DNA of 64,000 bases from DASXZH01 sp963829965 (GTDB taxonomy: Bacteria > Armatimonadota > Fimbriimonadia > Fimbriimonadales > Fimbriimonadaceae): assembly GCA_963829965.1 (NCBI GenBank), contig CAWHLK010000023.1, forward strand, positions 186,001-250,000, given 5' to 3'. Below, one piece after another: positions 41,492 through 50,210 of this stretch (its first letter is position 1; each line of letters opens with the position of its first letter). The notes under the pieces were generated by a model. The model made no database searches. It saw only the letters and a list, made by a program, of their open reading frames with translations, and was not told the DNA's origin. Position numbers and translations under genes: made by a program.

Positions 41492-42829
41492 ATGCAGAAT
41501 CCAAACTATCCGGGACAACCGGGAGCACCGGGCGTCAGGAATGTCGGAGCACCACCTGTTGGCGCTCAGCCCTCCACGGGAGCCCCGCCCATGAATGGCG
41601 CTCCTCCGGTCGGCGGTCCGCCCGCACAGCCTGGCGGTTATGTCGTGCCGAAAGATGCCTCCGGCATCTCGGATGAAGCCACGATGCCCTATTTGGATCC
41701 CGCTGCTCCCATTAAGACGATCGAGGATCTGCACGTCGACGAACTTCTCCACATTGTCGTTGATTTGAACGCGTCCGACCTACACGTTTGCGCGAACATG
41801 GAACCGGTCGTCCGAGACGACGGCGTGTTAAAGCGGCTGTCGTTCCAAAAGCTGGCGCCAACCGATATCCAGCGGATGATGTACGACATCATTTCGGACG
41901 AGAACATCCACAAGTACGAGACAACGCTTGAACTGGACTTTTCCTATCAGCTTCCAAGGCGGGCCCGGTTCCGTGTTAACATGTACCGAGATCGCGGTTC
42001 AGTCGCAGGCGCCTTCCGGTTGATCGCTCAAAAGATTCCAACCGTCAAGGAACTCAACCTTCCTCCAATCCTGGAGACGCTGACCGAAAAGCCCAGAGGA
42101 CTGATCCTGGTTACCGGCCCAACCGGTTCGGGAAAATCAACGTCTCTCGCGGCGATGTTGCACTACATCAATCAGAACCGGTCCGTGCACATCATCACGA
42201 TCGAGGACCCGATTGAATATTTGCACGTGCATAAGAAATCGCTGATCAACCAGCGCGAAGTTAGGTGGCGATACCAAGAGCTTTCCGCCGCACTTCGCGC
42301 CTCCCTCCGCGAAGATCCGGACGTCCTGCTCGTCGGTGAAATGCGCGACCAGGAAACCATTCAGCTCGGCAATTACCGCGGCTGAAACCGGCCACTTGGT
42401 CTTCGCCACGCTTCACACGAACAACGCGGCCGAAACCATCGACCGTATGATCGACGTATTTCCTCCCGGCCAGCAAGAGCAGATCCGCGTTCAGCTCGCG
42501 AACAATATTCAAGCCGTCATTTCGCAGCAGCTGCTGCCCAGGGCCGCAGGCTCCGGACGCGTTCCCGCAAACGAGATCATGATCGCAACTTCGGCCATCC
42601 GCAACCTCATCCGCGAGAACAAAATCTCACCAGATTCCGTCCATGATTCAGACGAGCGGCGCATCGCACGGCATGGTCGCAATGGACCAATGCCTGCGAG
42701 ACCTCTATCAAAGGGGCTACGTAACGCTGGAAGAATGCTTTTTACGAGCTACCAACGTGGACGAACTGAAGAAGATGATCAACACGCGGCGGACCAAGCC
42801 CGATGATGTCGCAGCGCAGTGGACGATAA
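41492..42829 (+). CDS. pilT: Twitching motility retraction ATPase PilT (two or three frameshifts)
   Basis: ~445 residues. Pro/Gly/Ala-rich N-terminal extension of ~65 residues (NYPGQPGAPGVRNVGAPPVG), unusual for PilT. Then DELLHIVVDLNASDLHVCA (PilT N-domain), Walker A GPTGSGKSTSL (~209), IITIEDPIEYLH, LLVGEMRD (Walker B), then after a shift near 42367 ITAAETGHLVFATLHTNNAA, and after one near 42622 SHQIPSMIQTSGASHGMVAM, diagnostic of PilT. The 3' end is unclear: the final frame stays open to 42936, inside pilC, so the stop is probably at 42827-42829 after a third indel. PilT depolymerises pili for twitching. Confidence 0.85.
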
Positions 42830-42851
42830 GATTCGATACGAGGAATAACAC

Positions 42852-44093
42852 ATGCCGGTATACAGCTATTCGTTTAGAGACGCAAGCGGCGGAATGCAGA
42901 AAGGCACCGCCGAGGCCGAAAGCGAGGACATTCTAAGGAAACGCTTCGAAGAGCAGGGCTTTACGATCACCGAAGTGACGATGATCAAGTCCAAGGGCGC
43001 GAAGGTCAAGCGCTATGGAAAGGTCAAGCTCGGCAACCTTGCAGTCTTTTGCCGTCAGTTCTCCACGATGGTGGACGCCGGCGTTTCCCTGGTTCGCTGT
43101 TTGGACGTGCTTTCGCAACAGACCCAAGACCCCAAGCTGAAGAAGATCCTGATCGACATCGGCGAGCGGGTTGAAGGAGGCGAAAGCCTTTCGCGGTCCA
43201 TGCAGCGCCACCCTAAAGCGTTCAGCAACCTCTTTATCGGTTTGATCCGCGCAGGAGAAATCGGAGGCGTTTTGGAGGAGTCTCTCCAAAGGCTCTCGCA
43301 CTTCTTGGAAAAGGACGTGGAACTTCGCCGCAAAGTGAAATCCGCGATGACCTATCCGGTTTTGGTGGCGACCATGGCTACCGGTATCACCTTCTTCCTC
43401 GTCTACTGGTTCGTTCCCCAATGGGCGAAGATCCTTACCGACTTGGGCCTAAAAGCGGACGACCTTCCCGCCCCAACCCAGTTCTTGATCAGTGTCGCGA
43501 ATGCGTTGACGAACGAGTGGTATGTGATTATCCTCTCCGTCGTCGCGATCGTGATCGCTTGGAAGCTCTTTGTGAGTACGAGATTTGGAAGGCGTGTAGC
43601 CGACCGAATTAAGCTCAAGGTGCCGGTCTTCGGCAAGCTTCACCACAAGATCTGTCTCGCTCGGTTCAGCCGCACGATGGGCACCTTGCTCACCTCCGGC
43701 GTTCCGATCCTCCAGGCCATGGAAACGGTTGCCGGCACGGTTGGCAACACGATTATGGCGGACGCGGTGATGGAAGCCCGGGCAAGGATCCGTGAAGGAG
43801 ACCGCATCGGCGACCCGCTCGAGCAGTCCCGTCTCTTCCCCCCGATGGTCGTTCACATGATCGGCATCGGAGAAGAATCGGGCTCTCTGGACTTTATGCT
43901 CCAGAAGATCGCCGACTTCTACGAAAGCGAAGTGGAGGCCACTTTGGCTTCTCTTACTGCGGCCCTGGAACCGATCATGATCGTGGGACTCGGCTTCGTC
44001 GTCGGATTCATTGTTATCTCGATGTTCCTCCCGCTTGTTAAAGTTATCTCCTCCCTGTCTTCGGGCGGCGGCGACGATAGCGGCGGCAAGTAG
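42852..44093 (+). CDS. pilC: Type IV pilus inner-membrane platform protein PilC (GspF family)
   Basis: 413 residues. N-terminal cytoplasmic lead (MPVYSYSFRDASGGMQKGTA) and two T2SSF domains (RQFSTMVDAGVSLVRCLDVL and ARFSRTMGTLLTSGVPILQA). Three transmembrane helices: ~170-195, ~215-240 and the C-terminal GLGFVVGFIVISMFLPLVKV. Couples PilB and PilT to the pilin fibre. Third gene of the block. The stop is followed by a Gly/Ser tail GGGDDSGGK. Confidence 0.95.
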   Translation: MPVYSYSFRDASGGMQKGTAEAESEDILRKRFEEQGFTITEVTMIKSKGAKVKRYGKVKLGNLAVFCRQFSTMVDAGVSLVRCLDVLSQQTQDPKLKKILIDIGERVEGGESLSRSMQRHPKAFSNLFIGLIRAGEIGGVLEESLQRLSHFLEKDVELRRKVKSAMTYPVLVATMATGITFFLVYWFVPQWAKILTDLGLKADDLPAPTQFLISVANALTNEWYVIILSVVAIVIAWKLFVSTRFGRRVADRIKLKVPVFGKLHHKICLARFSRTMGTLLTSGVPILQAMETVAGTVGNTIMADAVMEARARIREGDRIGDPLEQSRLFPPMVVHMIGIGEESGSLDFMLQKIADFYESEVEATLASLTAALEPIMIVGLGFVVGFIVISMFLPLVKVISSLSSGGGDDSGGK

Positions 44094-44191
44094 CCAGAAC
44101 TATTGAGTGTTTGATGTTGGGTGTTTAGGCTCGGAGTCTGGACACCCAATGCTTGCGAGTTGCCCTCCAGGCCAAACCGGGGGACGCACTC

Positions 44192-44217
44192 CTCTCCTTC
44201 TTCTTCACGAAGGAGAG
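44192..44217. terminator. Hairpin between convergent pilC and M56 genes
   Basis: CTCTCCTTC-TTCTTCAC-GAAGGAGAG, a perfect 9-base stem with an 8-base loop, about 100 bases after pilC. No T-run, so termination in either direction would be Rho-dependent or weak. Confidence 0.4.
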
Positions 44218-44318
44218 TGCAGATGTTCGGGCCGCAAGCGCAAGACCTAAAACCCAACACAGTTAGAGTGCCGAGGGCCGACCGGGGCCGCGTCAGGCCC
44301 CTGCGACGTTCCGGCTGA

Positions 44319-44404
44319 ACACCCAACCCCAGCCCCTAAAACCCAACACCAAATACCCAAATCCCAAAACCAAAAACCCAAAAACCCAAAACCCAAAACC
44401 CAAC
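44319..44404. repeat. C-rich/G-rich tandem repeat (ACCCAAA-like)
   Basis: At least ten CCC tracts spaced by 3-6 mainly A bases, ending in four near-perfect AACCCAAA units. The minus strand is GGGTTTT-like and could fold into G-quadruplexes. It abuts the stop of the minus-strand M56 gene and lies between convergent genes. Confidence 0.75.
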
Positions 44405-44406
44405 AT

Positions 44407-46905
44407 CTACTGCGCCTGATGCTGGAAAGCAAACGTTACGTCAAGCTCCATTGCGCTGGAACCACTGACCGTCTGCTTAGTTCTGGGCTCGTCGTAACCC
44501 GTGAAAATTAGCGTTGCCGGGAACGGAACGGTGGGCTCTTCGACGGTTTCTCCCTGCGCGTTCTTGTGCACGTCGATTCGGAACCTGACAGTGGTTAAGA
44601 CATTGTTCTTCGAGTCCCTTCGGAAGGAGAGGATCTTTGCTTTCGGCGGAAGCACTTTGGCGAGGTTGGCTTCGGTTAACTCCAGTGGGCCGAGAGCGGC
44701 CGTCGGTTGGAACCAGAACTCCTGCGAGGAGGACAGTTCGGTCCCATTCGCCTGCGCGGCGTGGACGCTGAGCATGAACTTGTTGTGCCGGTCAAAAAGG
44801 GGCTGGGTCCCGTCGAGCTTGAAAGTGACAGACGTGGCGCCTCCTTCTATCTTCCGGTCCTGAATCGACTCATCCTCATAGCTAAGCAAGCCGTAAGGAG
44901 ACTCTGCGGTCGGCGTGGATGGAAGGATCTGCTCTTTCATGAGAGTTACTGTGTAGAAAGAGGCTCCCGGGTAAGGCTTCCAGGAAAAATCCAGCTTATC
45001 CGACGTTATCCGAACCGCGTTTTGGTTGGTTGGCGCGTTGCTGAAAGGAGCGTCCAATTGAACTTGCGGTCGTACGATGATAGGCGGGATGATCACCACT
45101 CGTGACTGAGGAACAAAAGTCCCCTGCTGGTAGCTGCTCTCAAGAACCTCATGGCTTATGTCCGGTGTGTTCGCATAAGAGGTGTTTCCAACTGCCATCT
45201 CATCATCCCAAACCGGTAAGTAGAAGCAGCCGTTCTTATCGGTCGGTACGCTGTAACCCACGAGGTTGATATAGTTGTTGACCATCGCCTGATCCGTTTC
45301 ATCAATGAATTGGACAGACTGTCCGAACATCTTGTAGTTGGCGAGCGGTCTTCCGTCTTCGAACTCGATACGGCGCGCCAGGATAACGGGCGCATCCTCC
45401 AACGAGGCGGAATACCACTTCTGAAACAGTGGTTGGTTGCCGCTGACCAGATAAAGGCGGGCTAAAGCGAACTCCGCGTAGAAGTTGTGCGGGTGGCGAG
45501 AAATGATGTCGGTCAGCCTTGAAACCGTTTTCTTTGGCGCTGATTGCCAGCCAACAACCACGCTGTTCATGTCTTCGATTCGGTTAATGGCCTGGATGAG
45601 TGATATGTCGGATTCCGAGAACCGGGGGAACTTAAGCTCCTTGCCCTGATAAGTCACTGGCCCGAACCCGGGGTTGACCACGAGGGCAGGTTTTATCGAC
45701 CAGCCCTTTTCCACCGCAAGGCTGAAGTTGGCGGCGTAACCGCTTGGCGGTAGCCACTCGGTAACCACTCTGGGAGGAAAGCTCCCGGCCGCCGGCGGCG
45801 CCGCCAGCGTTTGAAGATCAGTGCAGGAAACAAGTGTTAGAGATAGCGCGGAAACGGCGAGAGCGCCGGTTCCCAGCGCGATCTTGGTCTTCGGCTTTAG
45901 AATCCGTATCAGGCGAGCAGGGGTGTCAAGCAGTCTCTCGATTCGGCGGCCGACGGACGAAACGGACTCGGCAACACCCAACCCTAGTGCCCCGGCCGGA
46001 AGCGAACCCTGTTGGCCTTCCGCTATTCTCAGCAAGCACTCGGCATAAGCCGTGCCCTTATGGCCGTGGTCGAGGACGTGCTGGTCGGCGGCTTCCTCGG
46101 CGGCTTGCCAGCCCGAACGGGCGAGAAACCATGCAAGCGGCTGCGGCCAAAGAAAGGCACAAAGCAACCGGCGACAAAGGGTCCAAAAGGCGTCCTTCTC
46201 GCCCATATGGGCGAGTTCGTGCAGGAAGGTAATTTCCAGCTCGTAGGGGTCCTCTCTTTCCCGCAATGGCAGGAGAATCGCAGGGCGCCAGATGCCGGTG
46301 AGAAACGGGCCGGTTACTTCGGAGCTTTCCAGAAGCTGAGGCAGGTTCACACCCATTTTGCTTGCGGCTTGTTGAAGGGACTCTCTTATGGCCGCATCCG
46401 TGATGGGGCGGGCGCGATTCTTAAGCCCTTTGAGCCCGGAAAAACCTATTGCGATGAAGAAAAACTGAACGGCGATTCCGACAAGCCAGATCGTAACGAG
46501 TACCGAGGCCAGGTTGATTTCCACGCCTGTTTGTTGCGGGGTTTGCTGGGCAACGGTTTCGGCCACCGTTGCATGCGCTGGGCTAGGCAGATCGCTTTTG
46601 GTTGGGGCTGGCTTAGCTTCCGACTTCGGCTGGCTGATAACTCTGGCAAAGGTGAGCCGCTCCGCAGGGCGGGCATTCAGCGTCACCAGCGCGGCGGTCT
46701 TTGCCGGCCCCACCAAGACGAAAAAGACGATGGCGAGAACGGCCACGGAAAGAGACTTGTAAAGGTGAGATTGAAAAACCGGTCCGTAGGAGCGAAGCAA
46801 GCGGGCCGATACCAGACCGATGGCCAATAAAACGGTGGTTTGAAGAAGAATGCTGCCGCTGCGGACATAAAGAGCTTCGGCCATGTGTTGAAAAGTGGAA
46901 TTCAT
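44407..46905 (-). CDS. BlaR1/MecR1-like M56 membrane metallopeptidase with unusual extracytoplasmic domain
   Basis: 832 residues. Four transmembrane helices in ~1-160 and after the protease, with the zinc motif HELAH at residues 229-233 (FLHELAHMGEKDAFW) and the third ligand in AAEEAADQHVL. A further transmembrane helix (ALGTGALAVSALSLTLVSC) precedes a ~470-residue extracytoplasmic region with TPR-like (FALARLYLVSGNQPLF) and beta-sandwich (WKPYPGASFYTVTLM, MLSVHAAQANGTEL) parts. It lacks the penicillin-binding domain of true BlaR1, so the signal is probably not a beta-lactam. On activation it would cleave the BlaI-type repressor made from the overlapping upstream gene. Confidence 0.85.
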   Translation of the reverse strand: MNSTFQHMAEALYVRSGSILLQTTVLLAIGLVSARLLRSYGPVFQSHLYKSLSVAVLAIVFFVLVGPAKTAALVTLNARPAERLTFARVISQPKSEAKPAPTKSDLPSPAHATVAETVAQQTPQQTGVEINLASVLVTIWLVGIAVQFFFIAIGFSGLKGLKNRARPITDAAIRESLQQAASKMGVNLPQLLESSEVTGPFLTGIWRPAILLPLREREDPYELEITFLHELAHMGEKDAFWTLCRRLLCAFLWPQPLAWFLARSGWQAAEEAADQHVLDHGHKGTAYAECLLRIAEGQQGSLPAGALGLGVAESVSSVGRRIERLLDTPARLIRILKPKTKIALGTGALAVSALSLTLVSCTDLQTLAAPPAAGSFPPRVVTEWLPPSGYAANFSLAVEKGWSIKPALVVNPGFGPVTYQGKELKFPRFSESDISLIQAINRIEDMNSVVVGWQSAPKKTVSRLTDIISRHPHNFYAEFALARLYLVSGNQPLFQKWYSASLEDAPVILARRIEFEDGRPLANYKMFGQSVQFIDETDQAMVNNYINLVGYSVPTDKNGCFYLPVWDDEMAVGNTSYANTPDISHEVLESSYQQGTFVPQSRVVIIPPIIVRPQVQLDAPFSNAPTNQNAVRITSDKLDFSWKPYPGASFYTVTLMKEQILPSTPTAESPYGLLSYEDESIQDRKIEGGATSVTFKLDGTQPLFDRHNKFMLSVHAAQANGTELSSSQEFWFQPTAALGPLELTEANLAKVLPPKAKILSFRRDSKNNVLTTVRFRIDVHKNAQGETVEEPTVPFPATLIFTGYDEPRTKQTVSGSSAMELDVTFAFQHQAQ

Positions 46906-47288
46906 CGTTGCTCCTCCTTGGCGTGGTTCTCGATGAGCTCGCGAAGCCGCAGCAGCTCATCCTTTTCGATTCGCTCCTCTTTAAGCAGGTGGGAAACCAG
47001 GTCATAGGCGGAACCTTGGAAGACCCGGGTGAGGAGATCGTGGGCGCTGGACGCCTGCACGTCCTCCCGATGTATCAGCGGTTTGAACGTAAACGTGCGA
47101 TCCTGCTTCTCGTGAGTGATGGCGCCCTTGGCTTCCAAGTTGCGAAGGAGGGTCTGCACGGTGCTGTGGGCAATTGCCTTTTGGCGGCAGAGTTCATCAG
47201 TGATCTCTCGCGCGGTAGTCTCGCCCTTTTCCCAAATGACGTTCATGATGTCCAACTGGACCTTGCCGATACGGAGTGGCTTCATCAT
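46902..47288 (-). CDS. BlaI/MecI/CopY family transcriptional repressor
   Basis: 128 residues, family-typical. Winged HTH (LGKVQLDIMNVIWEKGETTA family block as GKVQLDIMNVIWEKGE, REITDELCRQKAIAHSTVQT, LLRNLEAKGAITHEKQDRTF). C-terminal dimerisation helices contain the region cleaved in BlaI-type repressors. The gene overlaps the M56 sensor by ATGA, so sensor and repressor are made together. No beta-lactamase gene is in the window; targets are unknown. Confidence 0.92.
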   Translation of the reverse strand: MMKPLRIGKVQLDIMNVIWEKGETTAREITDELCRQKAIAHSTVQTLLRNLEAKGAITHEKQDRTFTFKPLIHREDVQASSAHDLLTRVFQGSAYDLVSHLLKEERIEKDELLRLRELIENHAKEEQR

Positions 47289-47292
47289 CTTT

Positions 47293-47302
47293 TAGTATAC
47301 TA
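47293..47302 (-). promoter_or_regulatory. -10 box within a 10-base palindrome, blaI-like operator and leaderless start
   Basis: TAGTATACTA is a perfect palindrome containing the minus-strand -10 box TATACT. The ATG begins 5 bases after it, with no ribosome site. Repressor binding here would block its own promoter. Confidence 0.5.
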
Positions 47303-48097
47303 GATTTAATGTGATAAATGATGGGAGATTTTGAGAAAGGGAAAAGGGAAAAGATCAAAGGAAGGTGTCGGGTATTGGGTGTTTGGTGTTGAGGGGAGGG
47401 GGAGCAGGTTCTCTGCTCTTGGTTGAGTCAGCTTGGCCGGAAATGATGAGAGTAAATGAGAGAAAATGAGAGAAAATGAGAGGCTTTTTTTAATTTTTGA
47501 ACCTACGGTTACTGTACTTTAGATCTTATTTTTGGAATGGGCGTGTTTCATGTTCAAGAGGTAGGAACAACAACTAGTAGACATACGTTCCCGGCATGGA
47601 TCTAGTCACAAAACTCACAGTTTGCCCTTGCCTCTTTGCCGCTGCAGGCTCGTTTTGATTTGCAACATATAGAGCTTTCAGAATCTCAACCAGCTTTTTC
47701 GGGGAATTACCACGGGAGTCCACAGACTCCCCGTCCACTGCAGACACCATGGGCCTTGTTGGCCTGCGGCACGCAGAAGCCACAGAATCGGAATGTAGTG
47801 CTGAATCCAATATTGTGCGTGTTGAGGCTTCGCGACTTCGACTAGGGACATTCCACTTGTGGCCAACCTTCAGCCGGCCGGAAGCAGGCATCATTGATCG
47901 TTCCCAGGGCTACGCCCTTCGCTCAATGCTTCTCGGCCCAATGGGTCTGCGGCTGATCGCGAACCGTTACTGCATTACCAGTTCAATTTGAACCCGTTTC
48001 CGGGTAAAAGAGAGCGTTGGTGCGGGTGCCTTTGCATGGATGCGGCGGCCTGCCGCATTAGGAGGTTTCGTGAAGCGGCGTTCGATGGCGGGTTTAG
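47303..48097. other. Intergenic stretch without recognised gene
   Basis: About 795 bases between the BlaI-like gene and pilD. It holds the short tandem repeat at 47446-47482. The part from about 47580 to 47990 has weak, conflicting frames on both strands and no conserved protein; it looks like non-coding or decayed sequence. The pilD promoter should lie in the 3' part, but no convincing boxes were found. Confidence 0.5.
47446..47482. repeat. Short tandem repeat, four ~10-base units
   Basis: About four copies of (A)AAATGAGAG run in tandem, followed by CTTTTTTTAATTTTTG. Spacing of 10 bases per unit equals one helical turn. Confidence 0.6.
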
Positions 48098-49231
48098 TTG
48101 CCTGAGTTTCCCACCTGGACTTGGCTCTTGGGCTTATGGTTCGGTGCAACGGTGGGGAGTTTCCTCAACGTCGTGATTTATCGTATGCCCCGCGGGCTTG
48201 GCCTTGGCAATCCGAGGTACAGCTTTTGCCCCAACTGCAAGCACCGGCTGGAGATCCCCGATCTCTTTCCGCTCCTAAGCTGGCTCGTATTGAGGGGCAA
48301 ATGTCGGCATTGCCACGTTAAAGTGAGCCCTCGCTACTTCTTTGTCGAACTTTTGACGGGCGCCATCTGGTCAGGGATTTGGTACGAATATATTGTGGTG
48401 CAAGGAGATTTGGCGAGAGCGATTGCCTATGCGCTCGCCGCTTCCGCGCTCGTTGCGATTATCTTTATCGACTGGGAGCTGTTCATCATCCCGGATCAAA
48501 TCAATGCTTTTCTTGCAATTCTAGGTATCGCATACAACTTATGGCTTTTCCACACGCATACACCCGGCGCAATGACTTGGGGAATCCCCAGCGCGCTCGC
48601 CGGTTGGCTCACGGGCGTAGGAGCTTTATGGGGCATCGCCTTCTTTGGCAGAGTGGCTCTGGGAAAAGACGCCATGGGGCATGGGGATATCAAGATGGCG
48701 CGCGGAATTGGGGCGGTTCTTTTTCCCTCCGTCGCTCTAATCAGTTTTGGCCTTGCGGTGGTTCTTGGGGCGGTGCTCGGCATCGTCCAGGTGCTGATCC
48801 GGCGCGGTCCTCCCAAGGTGGGAACGAAAGACGCCCGTGGGACCGGAACGGAAGCCACGGCGGCCGAGGAAGAGGAGCCTTACGAGCCGGAGTCCATCGG
48901 CTCTTTGTTAGTTTGTGGACTTGGCTATCTTTTGGGTATAGACATCATTGGGCTTTTCATACCGCGTCTTTATATGGCATGGTTCAAGGAATCGCCCTTC
49001 ATTGGCCCGGAAGAATGGAACGAGGTCGAAGTGGAACACACGATGATCCCCTTCGGCCCTTACTTGGCATTGGGCGCGATTTTCGCGTCCGTTTTTTCGG
49101 TTCAGCTGACTCAAGGGGTCAGGTCTTATTGGGACTGGGCCACGGGAGCTAAAAACAGGGTGGGCATATTGGAACAGAAGAAAGAAACGGTCGGTCTATT
49201 GTTAGGTGAGGGCTGGAGTATGCGCAGATGA
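48098..49231 (+). CDS. pilD: Prepilin peptidase / N-methyltransferase
   Basis: 377 residues from TTG 48098; a stop codon lies immediately upstream, so no longer frame exists. Cleaves and N-methylates prepilins at the inner membrane. ATVGSFLNVVIYRMPRG is the N-terminal signature. The zinc site is CPNC (44, 47) and CRHC (69, 72). Catalytic Asp125 is in FIDWELFIIPD and Asp197 in GHGDIKM. About eight transmembrane helices. At 377 residues it is longer than usual (~270-290) because of a charged loop (~230-270) and a C-terminal extension of about 60 residues. Its stop overlaps the first pilin-like gene (ATGA). Confidence 0.92.
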   Translation: MPEFPTWTWLLGLWFGATVGSFLNVVIYRMPRGLGLGNPRYSFCPNCKHRLEIPDLFPLLSWLVLRGKCRHCHVKVSPRYFFVELLTGAIWSGIWYEYIVVQGDLARAIAYALAASALVAIIFIDWELFIIPDQINAFLAILGIAYNLWLFHTHTPGAMTWGIPSALAGWLTGVGALWGIAFFGRVALGKDAMGHGDIKMARGIGAVLFPSVALISFGLAVVLGAVLGIVQVLIRRGPPKVGTKDARGTGTEATAAEEEEPYEPESIGSLLVCGLGYLLGIDIIGLFIPRLYMAWFKESPFIGPEEWNEVEVEHTMIPFGPYLALGAIFASVFSVQLTQGVRSYWDWATGAKNRVGILEQKKETVGLLLGEGWSMRR

Positions 49232-50190
49232 AGCAAGACGGATTCACAATGATCGAACTTTTGGTTGTAATCGCGATTATCGCGATTCTCGCCGCGATCA
49301 TTTTCCCGGCAGTGGTAAGCGCCAAGGATGCCGCGTATCGAAGCTCGGACATGAGCCACTTGAATGAGATCAGGACCGCGCTCCAGCTCTACCGAACGGA
49401 TCAGGGGGCTTATCCTCCAGAGTTGTTCGGCTATGTGGAGCCGTACGGCAATGTCATCACACTTGGCCAAACGGCGCCGGTACCGGCCGACCAAATTCAG
49501 GGCTATCTTTTCCCCAAGCGCGTTCCCGCGATTTCGACTTTTCAACCCGCCTATGTCCATGCGGCAGCCACGGCGACTGTTGGGGGCTTGCTAGACACCA
49601 GCAAAATAGGGAGTGGCACCGATCAGATCAACTCCGCCTGCGGAACAACCGGGACTCTGACAGGCCCCCTCCGGCCTACTGCGTTTATTGGCCCGGGCCG
49701 CCGGTTCCCAGCCCCATCCCCAAGGGCAACAATATGGGGACGATACTCCCGTCGAAACCTACCAAACGAACACGCTGTCCTACGCTGCGGCTGCCCAGGC
49801 CAACTCCAACGGTGCAGCCTCATAAACTCTGTTCCTCAGTTCTACACAGTGGACGGATACGACGTTGCGGCTGAGCCCGATTCGAATGGCGATACCCGCT
49901 ACGTGATTCATTACGCTCTGTTTTGGACGGGCTTGGGCCTAGGCGTTTGCACGGACGTTCCTTGTCCAGGAGGGCCGTCTGGCAGCTCGGCCGACAGCAT
50001 GAAGCAACTGGGTTACTCCAACCCTCCCGATAACACCGTAATCACGTGGGACTCGTATTTCCGCAACTACACCCCCGCCCATACTCCCGAGTTGGGAGTT
50101 AAACGCGACGTTGTCTTGTTCCTCGGCGGGAACGCAAAGATGTACGACTCGAACGCTGTTTATCAAAACGCCTGGAACATTTCGCCCTAG
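49228..50190 (+). CDS. Type IV pilin-like protein, FimU/GspH position (internal indels)
   Basis: 320 residues. Short prepilin leader MKQDG cleaved before FTMIELLVVIAIIAILAAII, with Glu at +5. IFPAVVSAKDAAYRSSDMSH follows, typical of Armatimonadota-type pseudopilins. In the middle (49665-49825) the frame is inconsistent: the neighbouring frames give WPGPPVPSPIPKGNNMG and then GDDTPVETYQTNTLSYAAAA before returning to INSVPQFYTV, so about three compensating indels are present. The C-terminus has VVLFLGGNAKMYDSN, like the DGH-type element of related proteins. First of the minor-pilin chain. Confidence 0.85.
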   Translation: MKQDGFTMIELLVVIAIIAILAAIIFPAVVSAKDAAYRSSDMSHLNEIRTALQLYRTDQGAYPPELFGYVEPYGNVITLGQTAPVPADQIQGYLFPKRVPAISTFQPAYVHAAATATVGGLLDTSKIGSGTDQINSACGTTGTLTGPLRPTAFIGPGRRFPAPSPRATIWGRYSRRNLPNEHAVLRCGCPGQLQRCSLINSVPQFYTVDGYDVAAEPDSNGDTRYVIHYALFWTGLGLGVCTDVPCPGGPSGSSADSMKQLGYSNPPDNTVITWDSYFRNYTPAHTPELGVKRDVVLFLGGNAKMYDSNAVYQNAWNISP

Positions 50191-50210
50191 CCCAAGGAAG
50201 ATCACGAATT

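Noticed and set aside
42367..42624. Programmed frameshifting in pilT
   Set aside because: No slippery heptamer with a downstream structure, and similar one-base shifts occur in unrelated genes, which fits sequence error better.
44319..44404. Telomere of a linear replicon
   Set aside because: Sequence continues on both sides with genes of the same character, so it is an internal repeat.
44407..47288. Beta-lactam resistance regulon
   Set aside because: No beta-lactamase or penicillin-binding protein gene is present and the sensor lacks a PBP domain.
47446..47482. CRISPR array
   Set aside because: Units are 10 bases without unique spacers, and no cas genes are near.
47580..47990. 106- and 80-codon frames on opposite strands
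   Set aside because: Neither has conserved motifs, a ribosome site or coding-like codon usage.
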